A stretch of DNA of 64,000 bases from Aequorivita sublithincola DSM 14238 (GCF_000265385.1 NC_018013.1:957001-1021000); one strand, 5' to 3'. Shown: positions 1 through 8,150, counted from the first letter of the stretch. The notes: generated by a model from the letters alone, not told the origin. Numbers and translations are program-made.

Positions 1-799
1 TACCTAAAAGATCTTCCATTATGAACCTTTTAAGTCCTTTTTTTTTTAGTTTTCTGAAAAGATTTCGAGGTTTTATATAAAAAAATGTAACTAGCACAAA
101 CCAAGTATTTAAAATACTGATACGCGTAAAATCCTTGAAAGGTCTAAAATGAGATACTCTATTTTCAAGTTCGTAATGGATGCGTATTGGAACATTTTTC
201 ACTTCAATACCACTCCACGCTGCTTTTACAATGGCCTCAATTTCAAATTCAAACTTGTTGGTGTAGAATTTTAAATTCTTCATTGCAAAAAGTGGATACA
301 ATCGAAAACCAGATTGTGTGTCTTGAAGGCGGGTTCCGGTTTCTACCCAAAACCAAAAGTTGGAGAATTTGTTCCCAAAACTACTTTTTTTAGGAACGCC
401 TAACTGCGTCATATTACGAGCTCCAATAAGCAGAATTTCTTTGTTTGAATCGTTTTCCAATGCTTCGACAAACACTGGAATATCCTCTGGAAAATGTTGT
501 CCGTCGCTATCAATGGTAATGGCGTAACGATATCCTAAACTATCGGCGTGCTTAAAACCTTGGCGAAGGGCATTGCCTTTACCTTTATTTTTTATAAGAA
601 GGATTTGCTGTATTTGTGGAAATTGGAGCAATATTTCTGCAGTGGAATCTGTAGAACCATCGTTAACCACAATCACATCTTCGGTAAAAACCAAAACGCC
701 TTCAACTACCTGTTGTAACGTTTTGTAATTATTATAAGTGGGAATAATTACACAACATTTCAGGGTTTTAAAGTTTTCTGAAAGTAGTTTTTGATTCAT
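1..799 (-). CDS. Family 2 glycosyltransferase, C-terminus cut by window edge
   Basis: The minus strand is open from an ATG at 799 to the left edge, giving 266 residues with no stop. A GT-A (GT2) fold is visible: IIPTYNN near the N-terminus, VVNDGSTDS about residue 45, then a DSDGQH motif as the metal/nucleotide-sugar site. The second half carries DTQSGFRLYP and FEFEIEAI, typical of dolichol-phosphate-mannose-synthase-like enzymes. Flexirubin and aryl-polyene clusters commonly hold such a gene, sometimes fused to an acyltransferase. The missing C-terminus prevents checking for a fusion. The sugar donor and acceptor cannot be told. Family assignment is firm; the role in pigment glycosylation is inferred from position. 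Confidence 0.85.
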   Translation of the reverse strand, partial: MNQKLLSENFKTLKCCVIIPTYNNYKTLQQVVEGVLVFTEDVIVVNDGSTDSTAEILLQFPQIQQILLIKNKGKGNALRQGFKHADSLGYRYAITIDSDGQHFPEDIPVFVEALENDSNKEILLIGARNMTQLGVPKKSSFGNKFSNFWFWVETGTRLQDTQSGFRLYPLFAMKNLKFYTNKFEFEIEAIVKAAWSGIEVKNVPIRIHYELENRVSHFRPFKDFTRISILNTWFVLVTFFYIKPRNLFRKLKKKGLKRFIMEDLLG

Positions 800-800
800 T

Positions 801-876
801 TAAGATTTTTTCTCAGTGAACTCTGTGTCTTTGTGGTGTAATAGAAACCACAGAGGAACAGAGGACGCAAAGCAAA
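801..876. repeat. Intergenic CTCTGTG/CACAGAG-rich repeat
   Basis: This gap between two minus-strand genes contains CTCTGTGTCTTTGTGG followed by CCACAGAGGAACAGAGG. The two halves are partly complementary (CTCTGTG...CCACAGAG). The wording matches a family of short dispersed intergenic repeats seen again at 11737-11785 and 44083-44143. No ORF is present. Confidence 0.5.
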
Positions 877-937
877 TATAAGTTTTAAGAAGTAAGAACA
901 AAATCCAAGAATGGCTTTTGTGTTATTCACCTTCAAA

Positions 938-1429
938 TTATTTGAACGCTGAATTTTCAGATTCATTAAAATTCTCCGAATTCATGACAAAATCCTTAAT
1001 CACCATTTTCAATTCTTTAGAAGAGACATTCGGATAATTCTTCAAAATAAATTCTTTATCCTCTTCTATATTTTTATGATATCCCAAAAATCTTGGTGAG
1101 TTTTCCTGTACAGACATACGGATATAACGGATTTCAATATCTGAAGGCTCTGCTTTTACTGCACTCTCAATTAGAGAAACACCTTCCTTAAAAAAATCTA
1201 TTTTATCGCTTTTCTTTTTTGCGAATTTAGCTTTTAAGGTTAAAACTGCTCCTTTGTAAGCAAGTAAAGTTGGTTTGCTTGATGAATCTACGTTCGAAAA
1301 TTCGCCATCAAATTTTGCAGTTATTTCAGTGCTTTCAACTGCTTTTGGGTATTGGGCGCGGATTTCTTTTAAATCTTGTGCGTTTCCAAAAAAGGAAATG
1401 AAAAATAATAATATAAATATGTTTTTCAT
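938..1429 (-). CDS. Secreted protein of the flexirubin cluster, function unknown
   Basis: The ATG at 1429 (MKNIFILLFFISFFGNAQ) starts a clear signal peptide; an ATG 21 bases earlier adds a charged stretch before it and is less likely. The mature protein is about 145 residues, lysine- and glutamate-rich, with no cysteine and no recognised catalytic motif. It looks helical, with SLIESAVKAEPSDIEIRYIRM resembling a TPR-like segment. It is the last small gene before the glycosyltransferase and is separated from the upstream dehydratase-like gene by a palindrome at 1452-1478. A periplasmic helper in pigment transport is possible, but nothing in the sequence proves it. Confidence 0.7.
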   Translation of the reverse strand: MKNIFILLFFISFFGNAQDLKEIRAQYPKAVESTEITAKFDGEFSNVDSSSKPTLLAYKGAVLTLKAKFAKKKSDKIDFFKEGVSLIESAVKAEPSDIEIRYIRMSVQENSPRFLGYHKNIEEDKEFILKNYPNVSSKELKMVIKDFVMNSENFNESENSAFK

Positions 1430-1451
1430 AATTTTAAAGTCTTGACTCAAA

Positions 1452-1478
1452 CCTGACAGGTTTTAAAAACCTGTCAGG
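1452..1478. repeat. Perfect 13-bp palindrome (CCTGACAGGTTTT arms)
   Basis: CCTGACAGGTTTT at 1452-1464 is followed after one base by its exact reverse complement at 1466-1478. The arms resemble the AACCTRCAAGG arms of a second element at 19319-19361. It could act as a terminator or processing hairpin between the genes at 1491-1856 and 938-1429. Its form also matches short palindromes widely scattered between Bacteroidota genes. Confidence 0.7.
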
Positions 1479-1490
1479 ATTAGACTAAGT

Positions 1491-1856
1491 TTAAATAATT
1501 TTAAAAGTAGCACTCAGTTTCAAGGCTACTGTTTCTTCATAAGAAGTAGTGTTTTTCACTTTAATTTCTTCGTTTTCCTCAGTAATATCAATAACGAGCT
1601 GCAAATCAGGATTTTTTTCTGGGTTGATAATCGCCATAAATTTTATGTTTGACGAAACCGACAAAAATAGATTCTTTCCAGTATTTTCTTCGGTAAGTTC
1701 TTTTATAATTTGAATCATACAAACACCCGGCATCACAGGATTTCCAGGGAAATGACCTTTAAAAATTGCGTGGTCTTTGTTTAAAAGAATCTTTGTTGAA
1801 ATACCAGTTTCAGTATTTTCGGTAGAAACAATTTTATATAATCCTTCTATGAGCAT
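1491..1856 (-). CDS. FabZ-like hotdog protein (3-hydroxyacyl-ACP dehydratase family)
   Basis: The start at ATG 1856 (MLIEGLYK) is preferred because it lies 1 base past the stop of the upstream lipoprotein gene; an ATG at 1886 would overlap it. The 121-residue protein carries the FabZ signature FKGHFPGNPVMPGV with the active-site histidine. The residue that is usually the catalytic glutamate a few positions later (MPGVxxxE) is glutamine here (MPGVCMIQ). It may therefore be a weak dehydratase, a thioesterase-like or an ACP-binding partner rather than a normal FabZ. Its place is the dehydration step of polyene chain building, alongside the two other hotdog proteins at 13225-14120. Confidence 0.8.
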   Translation of the reverse strand: MLIEGLYKIVSTENTETGISTKILLNKDHAIFKGHFPGNPVMPGVCMIQIIKELTEENTGKNLFLSVSSNIKFMAIINPEKNPDLQLVIDITEENEEIKVKNTTSYEETVALKLSATFKII

Positions 1857-1857
1857 A

Positions 1858-2484
1858 TTAGTCTTTTTTAAATTTCTCCAAATCAATCGTTAGCTTGATA
1901 TTGTTGTGTTTTATTACGATTGTATCTGCAATTTTATCTTCGGAAGAAGTGAAATCAATTTCCACTTTCTCCTTTGTTTTTGATGTGTTTACAATCCTTA
2001 ATAGCTTTTCAGAATCGTTTTCAAAAAAGTAAAAATTGAATTTTTTATCAGATTGCGTTTTATAAATTTTCTGGTTTTCAGATTCATAAACAGCTAAAGT
2101 CATTGCACTTTGGTTTACCAACAACTTAAAATCATCTCTCAAAATATTGATAAAGATTTTTTTATCTAAATCTTCCACCGCATAATTCTTGGTAAAAGTA
2201 TCGCCTTCAAACTGAAAGTCAAATAGTTTGCTTCCAAATTCTGTTGTAAAAACTACTCTGTGACTTTCTGTACCTGTCTTTTTTATAATTAAAATTCCAC
2301 CAAAGTTTTTGTTGTAAACTTCAATTTTAGCCTTATAAACATAATCAATTTCTGGGTTTGAAAAGTAAGGATTTTCAATTACAGTTTTATTGAAATCTAT
2401 TTGCCGCAAGCCTTCCGTAGTCTTCAACGAGCAAGAACTCAACACGAAAAATGAAAGAGCGCTAATTACTAAAAACCGAATCAT
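1858..2484 (-). CDS. Lipoprotein of the flexirubin cluster
   Basis: The N-terminus (MIRFLVISALSFFVLSSCS) is a lipoprotein signal with an LSSC lipobox, so the mature protein would begin at Cys18 and be membrane anchored. The rest, about 190 residues, is beta-rich with alternating charged and aromatic residues and no known enzyme motif. It overlaps the upstream LolA-like gene by 23 bp, which suggests translational coupling. The pairing of a LolA-like carrier with a lipoprotein recalls LolA/LolB and suggests the two act together to move pigment through the envelope. That role is inference from neighbours only. Confidence 0.75.
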   Translation of the reverse strand: MIRFLVISALSFFVLSSCSLKTTEGLRQIDFNKTVIENPYFSNPEIDYVYKAKIEVYNKNFGGILIIKKTGTESHRVVFTTEFGSKLFDFQFEGDTFTKNYAVEDLDKKIFINILRDDFKLLVNQSAMTLAVYESENQKIYKTQSDKKFNFYFFENDSEKLLRIVNTSKTKEKVEIDFTSSEDKIADTIVIKHNNIKLTIDLEKFKKD

Positions 2485-3091
2485 TTATGGTGCCATTTAA
2501 GGTTCGGTTGCTGAAAACAATTCGTGTAAAATCTTTTGACGGTTCCACCATTTTTACTTCATAAACTTGAGCGTCGTCTTTATTGAAAAACAATTCAAAT
2601 GAAGCAATATAACCCGCAATTTTCTTATCCTTCGGAATGAAAATTGCTTTGTTGTATTTTGAAGATTTAAAGAAATTAACCGTGAAATCCAAGTCGTTAA
2701 ACATATTGCCTTTTACACTATTAACGATTAGTTGATTCAGTTTTTTGAAGAGTTTACTATTGCCGATATCTACTTGGCTTTTTGTACCGCCATCGTTAAT
2801 GAGTAATTGATCTTCCTTAAAAATTACACTGTATTTGTACGGATTTGTGTATTCCCATTTCACTAAATTGGGCGATTTAAAAACCATCTTTCCTGAGGTT
2901 TTTACATCGTCTGCTAAAAAATCGAGGTGTTTATATTGTACAAAATCTGTTTTAATTGAAGTTGTCGTTTTTGCCGATGCGATTACTTTTTCTTTAAACG
3001 AAGCAATTTCAGTAGTACTCATAGCGGTTTCCTGAGCTTGAAAAGTGCTTCCAACCAAAATAAAAAATAGCAATAAAAAATTAGTGCGCAT
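2462..3091 (-). CDS. LolA-like outer-membrane carrier protein
   Basis: The chosen start is the ATG at 3091 (MRTNFLLLFFILVGSTFQAQ), which gives a proper signal peptide; the longer frame to 3178 adds 29 cysteine-rich residues that are the shadow of the deacetylase gene. The mature protein has the LolA layout: KTDFVQYKHLDFLADDVKTS, then GKMVFKSPNLVKWEYTNPY and a carboxy-terminal beta region. LolA proteins bind lipid in a hydrophobic half-barrel in the periplasm. Aryl-polyene clusters carry such a gene, so the cargo is probably the pigment or its lipid ester. It overlaps the upstream deacetylase by 11 bp. Confidence 0.85.
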   Translation of the reverse strand: MRTNFLLLFFILVGSTFQAQETAMSTTEIASFKEKVIASAKTTTSIKTDFVQYKHLDFLADDVKTSGKMVFKSPNLVKWEYTNPYKYSVIFKEDQLLINDGGTKSQVDIGNSKLFKKLNQLIVNSVKGNMFNDLDFTVNFFKSSKYNKAIFIPKDKKIAGYIASFELFFNKDDAQVYEVKMVEPSKDFTRIVFSNRTLNGTINDSVFSN

Positions 3092-3860
3092 AAGCTTCAA
3101 TTTCAAGCAGTCGATCCACTGGAACCGACTGCAATTCGTGCGATTGCAAAAGTAGCAATAACTGTTCCAATACAGCAACGGATTTTAAACTGCTATCGTG
3201 AAGCAGAATTACATCGCCTTTTTTAAGATTTGTCGTTATTCTTTTTAAAATTTTTTCTTCGGAAAGATTTGTTGTGTCTAGGCTACGTTTGCTCCAGCCA
3301 ATGGAATGATGTCCTGTTTTCCGCAGCGCTTTTTTAATGTTTGGATTCGTTACGCCGAAAGGTGGACGAAACATTTTTAATTCCTTCCTAGTAATTTCCT
3401 TTAAGATTGAATTACTTTTTTCTAAATCATTATGAACTTTTTCAGTTGAAAAAAATCCAAAGTTTTTGGAATGTGAATAGGAATGGCTACCGATTGTGTG
3501 TCCTTCTTCAATTATTTGGCGAACTATTTCGGGATGTTTTTCAGCATTTTTTCCTATTAAAAAGAAGGTAGCCTTTGCTTCACGTCTTTCCAAAAGTGTT
3601 AAAACTTTTGGAGTAAACTCAGGATTTGGACCATCGTCAAAAGTTATTGAAACGTATTTTTCTGAAGTTTTATAGTTGTGATTTAACGATTGAAGATGAT
3701 AATTCAGCTTAATTTGAAAAGAGCCAATTGCAGTAATTACAAACCATATTAAAACGAACAAAACGTAAAGCCAAGCCTGAACTTCAGCAAAAAACCCACC
3801 TAGCAGCAGTCCAAAAAAGACTACTAAAGCCAAGGCGTTTATGGTGTAAAATTTCAACAT
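3081..3860 (-). CDS. NodB-type polysaccharide deacetylase, membrane anchored
   Basis: Two hydrophobic segments fill residues 1-50 (LALVVFFGLLLGGFF and AWLYVLFVLIWFVITAIG), so the enzyme is membrane bound. The NodB domain follows with all five motif blocks: SITFDDGPNP (metal Asp), HSYSH (metal His pair), RPPFG, a W-containing block (GHHSIGWSKRS), and LLHDSS. These are the residues of an active metal-dependent CE4 deacetylase. Its natural substrate here is unclear: it could remove an acetyl group during pigment maturation or act on cell-wall sugar. It starts 7 bp inside the ketosynthase-like gene upstream and overlaps LolA downstream, so it belongs to the same operon. Confidence 0.85.
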   Translation of the reverse strand: MLKFYTINALALVVFFGLLLGGFFAEVQAWLYVLFVLIWFVITAIGSFQIKLNYHLQSLNHNYKTSEKYVSITFDDGPNPEFTPKVLTLLERREAKATFFLIGKNAEKHPEIVRQIIEEGHTIGSHSYSHSKNFGFFSTEKVHNDLEKSNSILKEITRKELKMFRPPFGVTNPNIKKALRKTGHHSIGWSKRSLDTTNLSEEKILKRITTNLKKGDVILLHDSSLKSVAVLEQLLLLLQSHELQSVPVDRLLEIEAYAH

Positions 3861-4918
3861 TTTTTCAGTAAAATAAGACTATGATTTTCTCCGCGATATT
3901 GATTGTAACACACGATGGTTTTAATCTCTGAAGATTTAACATCGTTGATTTTAACAATGTCAGGAATGGTTTGCGTTTTTAGAATTTTTGAAGCCAACCA
4001 AACTCCAAAAGCCGAAATGGTATTGTTTTCACCCACCAAATGTTTGTAATAAATCTGTTGCGTTTTATTGAAAATTCCTTTGGAAAGTTGGTCGTAATAA
4101 CCGTCAAAATATACATCGCCGTTATTACCAAAAACTACTGCGTCAACATCGTTACTCGTTATATTATTTTCTTTTAAAAAAATTTCGATTGTTTCAGAAA
4201 CCCTATTTTTTTTGAGGGTATTAAAGGTTTCGAGAGCAATTAATTCGGCATAACAACTTTTCTTATTCTCGTTTGAAACTACAAAAAAGTTAGCCCCTTC
4301 ACTAAACACAGCACCCTCCGTTTTCGACTTTAAAACTTCTGAAATTGTTACTGCTTCAGGTTTTATATGATTTATTACGCGGTGAACTTTTGTGGTATGA
4401 GCGCCTAATTCTTCCACGCCACCAACTAAAATATCATTAGCTTCGTCGTTTTCTAGTTGCATTTTTGCATCGAGCAAAGCAGATTCAAATGAAATTGCCG
4501 AATGTACGTATGTAAAATTATAAGCTTTACATTCCATCCCCAAGGCAATCTGCCCAGCGACAGTGTTGTGAGTGCTTTGAATGAATGAAGTTGGTGTTAA
4601 ATATTGCTCGTTATTATCAATAATAGCACTCACAAATTTTTCGGAATCTATCATACAGCCCATTCCTGTTCCAGTAATGATAGCATCCGCAGTTTCTATT
4701 CCAGCTTCGTCCATCGCGATTTTTGAAGCTACTACGCCCATTTTTATTCCTTTCGCCATTCTGCGGGAAGCCGCGGGCGGAATGTATTGTTTATAATCTG
4801 GGTCTTGTGCAAAAATTACGGTATCGTTGTAATCTGTTATTTCATCCAAAAACATACTATTATCATACGTTTTTTGTGGTGAAATAGAGGCGATGCTATT
4901 TATGTAAACCTTTTTCAT
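3854..4918 (-). CDS. Ketosynthase-like chain-length-factor partner, no active-site Cys
   Basis: The start ATG at 4918 shares one base with the stop of the ketosynthase gene upstream (TAATG), a typical coupled pair. The 354-residue protein has a thiolase/ketosynthase fold (ITGTGMGCMIDSEKF, VGGVEELGAH, SEGANFFVVS). The nucleophile region reads YVHSAISFE with serine about residue 140 where the catalytic cysteine should be, and the HGTAT and KxxxGH motifs are gone. This is the pattern of a chain-length factor or ApeC-type partner that forms a heterodimer with the adjacent active ketosynthase. Catalysis by this subunit alone is unlikely. Confidence 0.85.
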   Translation of the reverse strand: MKKVYINSIASISPQKTYDNSMFLDEITDYNDTVIFAQDPDYKQYIPPAASRRMAKGIKMGVVASKIAMDEAGIETADAIITGTGMGCMIDSEKFVSAIIDNNEQYLTPTSFIQSTHNTVAGQIALGMECKAYNFTYVHSAISFESALLDAKMQLENDEANDILVGGVEELGAHTTKVHRVINHIKPEAVTISEVLKSKTEGAVFSEGANFFVVSNENKKSCYAELIALETFNTLKKNRVSETIEIFLKENNITSNDVDAVVFGNNGDVYFDGYYDQLSKGIFNKTQQIYYKHLVGENNTISAFGVWLASKILKTQTIPDIVKINDVKSSEIKTIVCYNQYRGENHSLILLKKC

Positions 4919-6120
4919 TACGCTTCTTTTGAAAATATTACCGCTGAACAATTTCCTCCAAAACCAAATGAATTTGAAAGCACGGTATTCAATACTTTCG
5001 TTTTCAATTCTGTTTGTGGAATCATTGAAAATTCTTTCATAGACGTTTTAAAATTCAAGTTTGGAAAAATTACGTTGTTCTGCATTGCTAAAATTGAATA
5101 AACCGCTTCAATAGCGCCAGCAGCCGCTAAAGTATGGCCTGTGTATGCTTTTGTAGAACTGAATTCTGGCATTTCTTCGCCAAAAACACGAAGGATTGCT
5201 CTCCCTTCTGAAAGGTCATTATTGCCCGTTGCAGTTCCGTGCGCATTTATATAATCAATTTCTGAAGCCTTTAAACCTGCTACTTTCAGTGCTTTTTCCA
5301 TTGCCAAAGTTGCTCCATCACCATTTTCTGAAGAGGCGGTTTGATGAAAGGCGTCATTAGCATTTCCGTAGCCTTTTACGTAAGCTAATACTTTTTTGTT
5401 TTCTGCTTTTACAACTGCATCACTTTCTAAAACTAAGAATGCGGCGGCTTCGCCAAGATTTAATCCTTTTCGGTTTTCGTCGAAAGGAGTATTGAAAGTA
5501 TCACTTAAAATCATCAAAGTTTTAAAACCGTTGATGGTAAATTTTGAAAGACAGTCTGCGCCGCCAACCAAAACTCTGTCCAATTTTCCCGATTTTAATA
5601 ATCGGGCGCCAAGCATAATCGCATTGGCAGCCGAAGAACAAGCAGTACTGATTGTAGTTACCAAACTTTCTTCAATCCCTAGTTGCTCTGCAATTTTTTG
5701 AGTGGAATCGCCCGCGTGGTGGCTTTCAATATATTTTTGGGGTTCTTTTTCGGTAAGGTATTCGTAATAATATTTTTCAGTCATATCCATTCCACCCACG
5801 CTTGTGCCGGAAACTATACCTGTTTTGTATTTTTTTATATCGGTAATTCCAGCATCGGCAATTGCTTCTTTTGCGGCAATAGCACCGAGCATTGCGGTGC
5901 GGGAATAGTTGTTTGAAGACGGAAGCTTTAATTGGGCAATCAATTCATCATTTGTGAATTTTACTTCACCCACCATAATTTCGTCTCGCTGAATGGTTTC
6001 AACATTATCTACACGAGTAATGCCTTTCTTTTCATTTATGAGCGCATCGTAGTTTTCTGCCACATTGTTTCCAATTGCAGAAATAATGCCCATTCCGGTT
6101 ATGGCTATACCTTTGCTCAT
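4918..6120 (-). CDS. Beta-ketoacyl-ACP synthase (FabF/ApeO type), active
   Basis: A full 400-residue KAS II-type condensing enzyme. The Cys-His-His triad is visible: TISTACSSAANA (Cys161), INAHGTATGNND (His294) and TKAYTGHTLAAAG (His329). The C-terminal NSFGFGGNCSAVIF block is intact. It would catalyse decarboxylative condensation of malonyl-ACP with the growing aryl-polyenoyl chain. The next gene, translationally coupled, encodes its cysteine-less partner, which supports a heterodimer. An acyl carrier protein gene lies 68 bp upstream. Confidence 0.9.
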   Translation of the reverse strand: MSKGIAITGMGIISAIGNNVAENYDALINEKKGITRVDNVETIQRDEIMVGEVKFTNDELIAQLKLPSSNNYSRTAMLGAIAAKEAIADAGITDIKKYKTGIVSGTSVGGMDMTEKYYYEYLTEKEPQKYIESHHAGDSTQKIAEQLGIEESLVTTISTACSSAANAIMLGARLLKSGKLDRVLVGGADCLSKFTINGFKTLMILSDTFNTPFDENRKGLNLGEAAAFLVLESDAVVKAENKKVLAYVKGYGNANDAFHQTASSENGDGATLAMEKALKVAGLKASEIDYINAHGTATGNNDLSEGRAILRVFGEEMPEFSSTKAYTGHTLAAAGAIEAVYSILAMQNNVIFPNLNFKTSMKEFSMIPQTELKTKVLNTVLSNSFGFGGNCSAVIFSKEA

Positions 6121-6156
6121 TTATAAAATAAGAGATTTTGTAAAAATTAAAAAAGA

Positions 6157-6176
6157 CTTCGACTGTGCTCAGCCTG
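6157..6176. repeat. CTTCGACT-GCTCAG intergenic motif
   Basis: The 20 bases CTTCGACTGTGCTCAGCCTG sit in the short gap between an ACP and a ketosynthase gene. A similar word, CTTCGACTTCGCTCAG, occurs at 60250-60265. The motif is familiar from intergenic regions of many Bacteroidota; its function is not known to me. Confidence 0.45.
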
Positions 6177-6188
6177 AAATGTCAGAAA

Positions 6189-6446
6189 TTACTTCGTGCG
6201 GTTTGCCTCAATATAATCTGCCATAACTTGTACAGATTCAAAAATCTTTTTCCCTTCCTTCGGGTCGCTTAGACGGATGCCGTAATCTTTATCCAGCATC
6301 ACTATAAGTTCCAAAGCATCAATAGAATCTAAACCAAGGCCGTCGCCAAAAAGAGCGTCATCATCTGCTATTTCTGCCACAGACACGTCTTCAAGATTCA
6401 ATTGCTCAATGATTTTTGCTTTTAATTCTTCTTTTAATTCGCTCAT
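6189..6446 (-). CDS. Acyl carrier protein (first of two in the cluster)
   Basis: An 85-residue acidic helical protein with the phosphopantetheine site LGLDSIDALEL, Ser41 being the attachment serine. The spacing and the following VMLDKDYGI helix match ACP structure. The start ATG overlaps the stop of the upstream ketosynthase-fold gene in an ATGA arrangement. It would carry the growing aryl-polyene chain. Two distinct ACPs in one cluster (the other at 17075-17317) are typical of aryl-polyene systems, where each may serve different condensing enzymes. Confidence 0.9.
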   Translation of the reverse strand: MSELKEELKAKIIEQLNLEDVSVAEIADDDALFGDGLGLDSIDALELIVMLDKDYGIRLSDPKEGKKIFESVQVMADYIEANRTK

Positions 6447-7078
6447 AATGTATGGTATAATCTGGTTATTTCTTTCGTGTTATGTTCAATTTCGCCTTCG
6501 TTCTCTACTAAATAAAGAAAGGCTTCGTAACTGTTTTCATCATAATCTACCCAGCCACAGAGGACTTTTTCGGCTTTTTTGCTTCGCAATAAACTGCTGG
6601 CGTACAGCTGTAAATGTTCGGCGTTGAAGCGGTCAAAGATAAAAAAACTATTTTCAGAATACAGCTTGTGCTTAATACTTATCTCGCCCAAACAAATATT
6701 TGGTAATGTGTAAACAAACACGGCTGGACTGGGAAAGTATTCGGCATCATTTTGAATTGCGGCTTGGTGTTTTCTGTCTGTATCTAAACTGGACGCTTTG
6801 TTTGAAAAAATGAGGGCAATATTGTTTTCCTCTTCGCTTAAATTTTCATTTTTCAACAAAACATCAGCAGCCAAAAATGAAAGCTTACTTAGGTTGTCCA
6901 TCTTAAAAAATTTTGGATACGCTGTTTCAAATTTTTTATAGGCACTCTTTATAAAAGTTGAAAAATCTATGAATTCTCCTTCTTGCTCGTTTTCTACATT
7001 AAAAAGCAATTCCCCATTCAACGAAAAGGTTTGGTTTTTTATATGGCAAAAGCTTTTTATATGAAAATTCTTAGACAA
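6443..7078 (-). CDS. Half-size ketosynthase-fold protein of the polyene cluster
   Basis: About 211 residues with faint similarity to the N-terminal half of a ketosynthase (LSFLAADVLLKN, NNIALIFSNKASSLDTD, FPSPAVFVYTLPNICLGEIS). The C-terminal half and all catalytic residues are missing. I prefer a TTG start at 7078, 4 bases after the stop of the methyltransferase gene, because translation from there (MSKNFHIKSFCHI) begins at the conserved-looking part. An ATG at 7129 would give 228 residues but overlap the methyltransferase by 47 bp. A structural partner or ACP-docking protein is plausible; enzymatic activity is not. Confidence 0.7.
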   Translation of the reverse strand: MSKNFHIKSFCHIKNQTFSLNGELLFNVENEQEGEFIDFSTFIKSAYKKFETAYPKFFKMDNLSKLSFLAADVLLKNENLSEEENNIALIFSNKASSLDTDRKHQAAIQNDAEYFPSPAVFVYTLPNICLGEISIKHKLYSENSFFIFDRFNAEHLQLYASSLLRSKKAEKVLCGWVDYDENSYEAFLYLVENEGEIEHNTKEITRLYHTL

Positions 7079-7082
7079 AATA

Positions 7083-8150
7083 TTATTTCTTTTTGCAGAC
7101 CAACATTGTGTGATAATCGCCAAGAGCAAAATCCTCTTGAAGTTTTAAGCCTGCTTTATCAATCAATTTGATAAAAACGCTGGCGGGATACATTTTACTA
7201 TTGCCGTTGGCAAGCACTGTAAAGTATAAGGAAGTCGCCTCCAAAATAAACTGCGACGCACGGAAGGCTTGTCTATCGGTGAAAGTTTCAACAATTACCA
7301 ATTGCGCATTTTCATCCATTGATCTTGCACAAATACTTAAAACTTTTACAATTTCATCTTCTGAAAAACAATCTAGAAACTGACACATCCAAATTAAGTC
7401 TGCACCTGTTGGAATTTGAGGATTTTCTGAAAGCCAATCAATCGGGTGACCAGAAATTCTATCTTTAAAACCGTTGTTTTCAGCATTAGCCAAAGCCATT
7501 TTTAACTGACCTGGCAAATCGACTATTTTCACATTTACATCTTCATTAAAATGGCAACATTTAATAGAGAATTTGCCCGTATTTCCACCAATATCAAAAA
7601 GTGTTTTGGGTTTACTTTCAAATATTTTTTCAAGTGCTTCTGCAAAAATATCATCAGAATAGTGGTGATCAAAATCAAACCACGCCTTTTGTTCAGCGGG
7701 TTTTAACTTGGAAAGACCTTCATAAATAGTTGGCCATTCACCCAATTCTTTTAGACCTTCGGGTTTTCCTGTTTTGATAGATTCGTCTAGATAAAATAAT
7801 CCTTTGTAACACACATCATGTGCAAAATTGAGATTTACACTTGCGGTTTCATTATAGTTAAGGAAATAGCCAACTTTGGTTAATTCATACTTTTCCGCTT
7901 CACATTTGTTGACAATGTTAGAGGTTTGTGCAATTTCCAGAAGTACTCCAACGCCGTATTCGCTTAATGAAAGTTTTTGAGAAATTTCTGTTGCTGTAGG
8001 TCCGCCATCTTTCCGATTCTCAAAAATGTAATCGAGAATTCCAAGTTTCCGCAGCGATACGGAAGCCTGAAAAACAAAAGGCGCAAAAGCAATCCGATGT
8101 GCTTCTTCCAATGCCTCGATAGCATTCATTTTTTTTGTGGTTGTTTGCAT
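7083..8150 (-). CDS. SAM-dependent O-methyltransferase (two-domain type)
   Basis: A 355-residue protein with the two-domain layout of COMT-like O-methyltransferases. An N-terminal winged-helix dimerisation domain (residues 10-100, GGPTATEISQKLSLSEYGVG) precedes a Rossmann domain with the SAM loop LFDIGGNTGKFS near residue 190. VKIVDLPGQL follows as the acidic ribose-binding strand. The expected substrate is a phenolic hydroxyl on the aryl head or the resorcinol of the pigment, but C-methylation of the ring cannot be excluded. It sits one base from the ketosynthase upstream and is followed by the half-size ketosynthase-like gene. Confidence 0.85.
   Translation of the reverse strand: MQTTTKKMNAIEALEEAHRIAFAPFVFQASVSLRKLGILDYIFENRKDGGPTATEISQKLSLSEYGVGVLLEIAQTSNIVNKCEAEKYELTKVGYFLNYNETASVNLNFAHDVCYKGLFYLDESIKTGKPEGLKELGEWPTIYEGLSKLKPAEQKAWFDFDHHYSDDIFAEALEKIFESKPKTLFDIGGNTGKFSIKCCHFNEDVNVKIVDLPGQLKMALANAENNGFKDRISGHPIDWLSENPQIPTGADLIWMCQFLDCFSEDEIVKVLSICARSMDENAQLVIVETFTDRQAFRASQFILEATSLYFTVLANGNSKMYPASVFIKLIDKAGLKLQEDFALGDYHTMLVCKKK

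Noticed and set aside
187-393. 68-residue plus-strand ORF
   Set aside because: It lies antisense inside the clear glycosyltransferase frame and shows no coding features of its own.
3091-3178. Longer N-terminus for the LolA-like protein starting at 3178
   Set aside because: The extra 29 residues precede the signal peptide, are Cys/Trp rich and are just the other-frame reading of the deacetylase gene.
5396-5916. Two plus-strand ORFs opposite the ketosynthase
   Set aside because: Composition reflects the antisense of a strongly conserved enzyme; no start signal or known motif.
6443-7129. ATG at 7129 as start of the half-size ketosynthase-like gene
   Set aside because: It would overlap the methyltransferase by 47 bp, and the first 17 residues are a shadow of that gene; still possible but less likely than TTG 7078.
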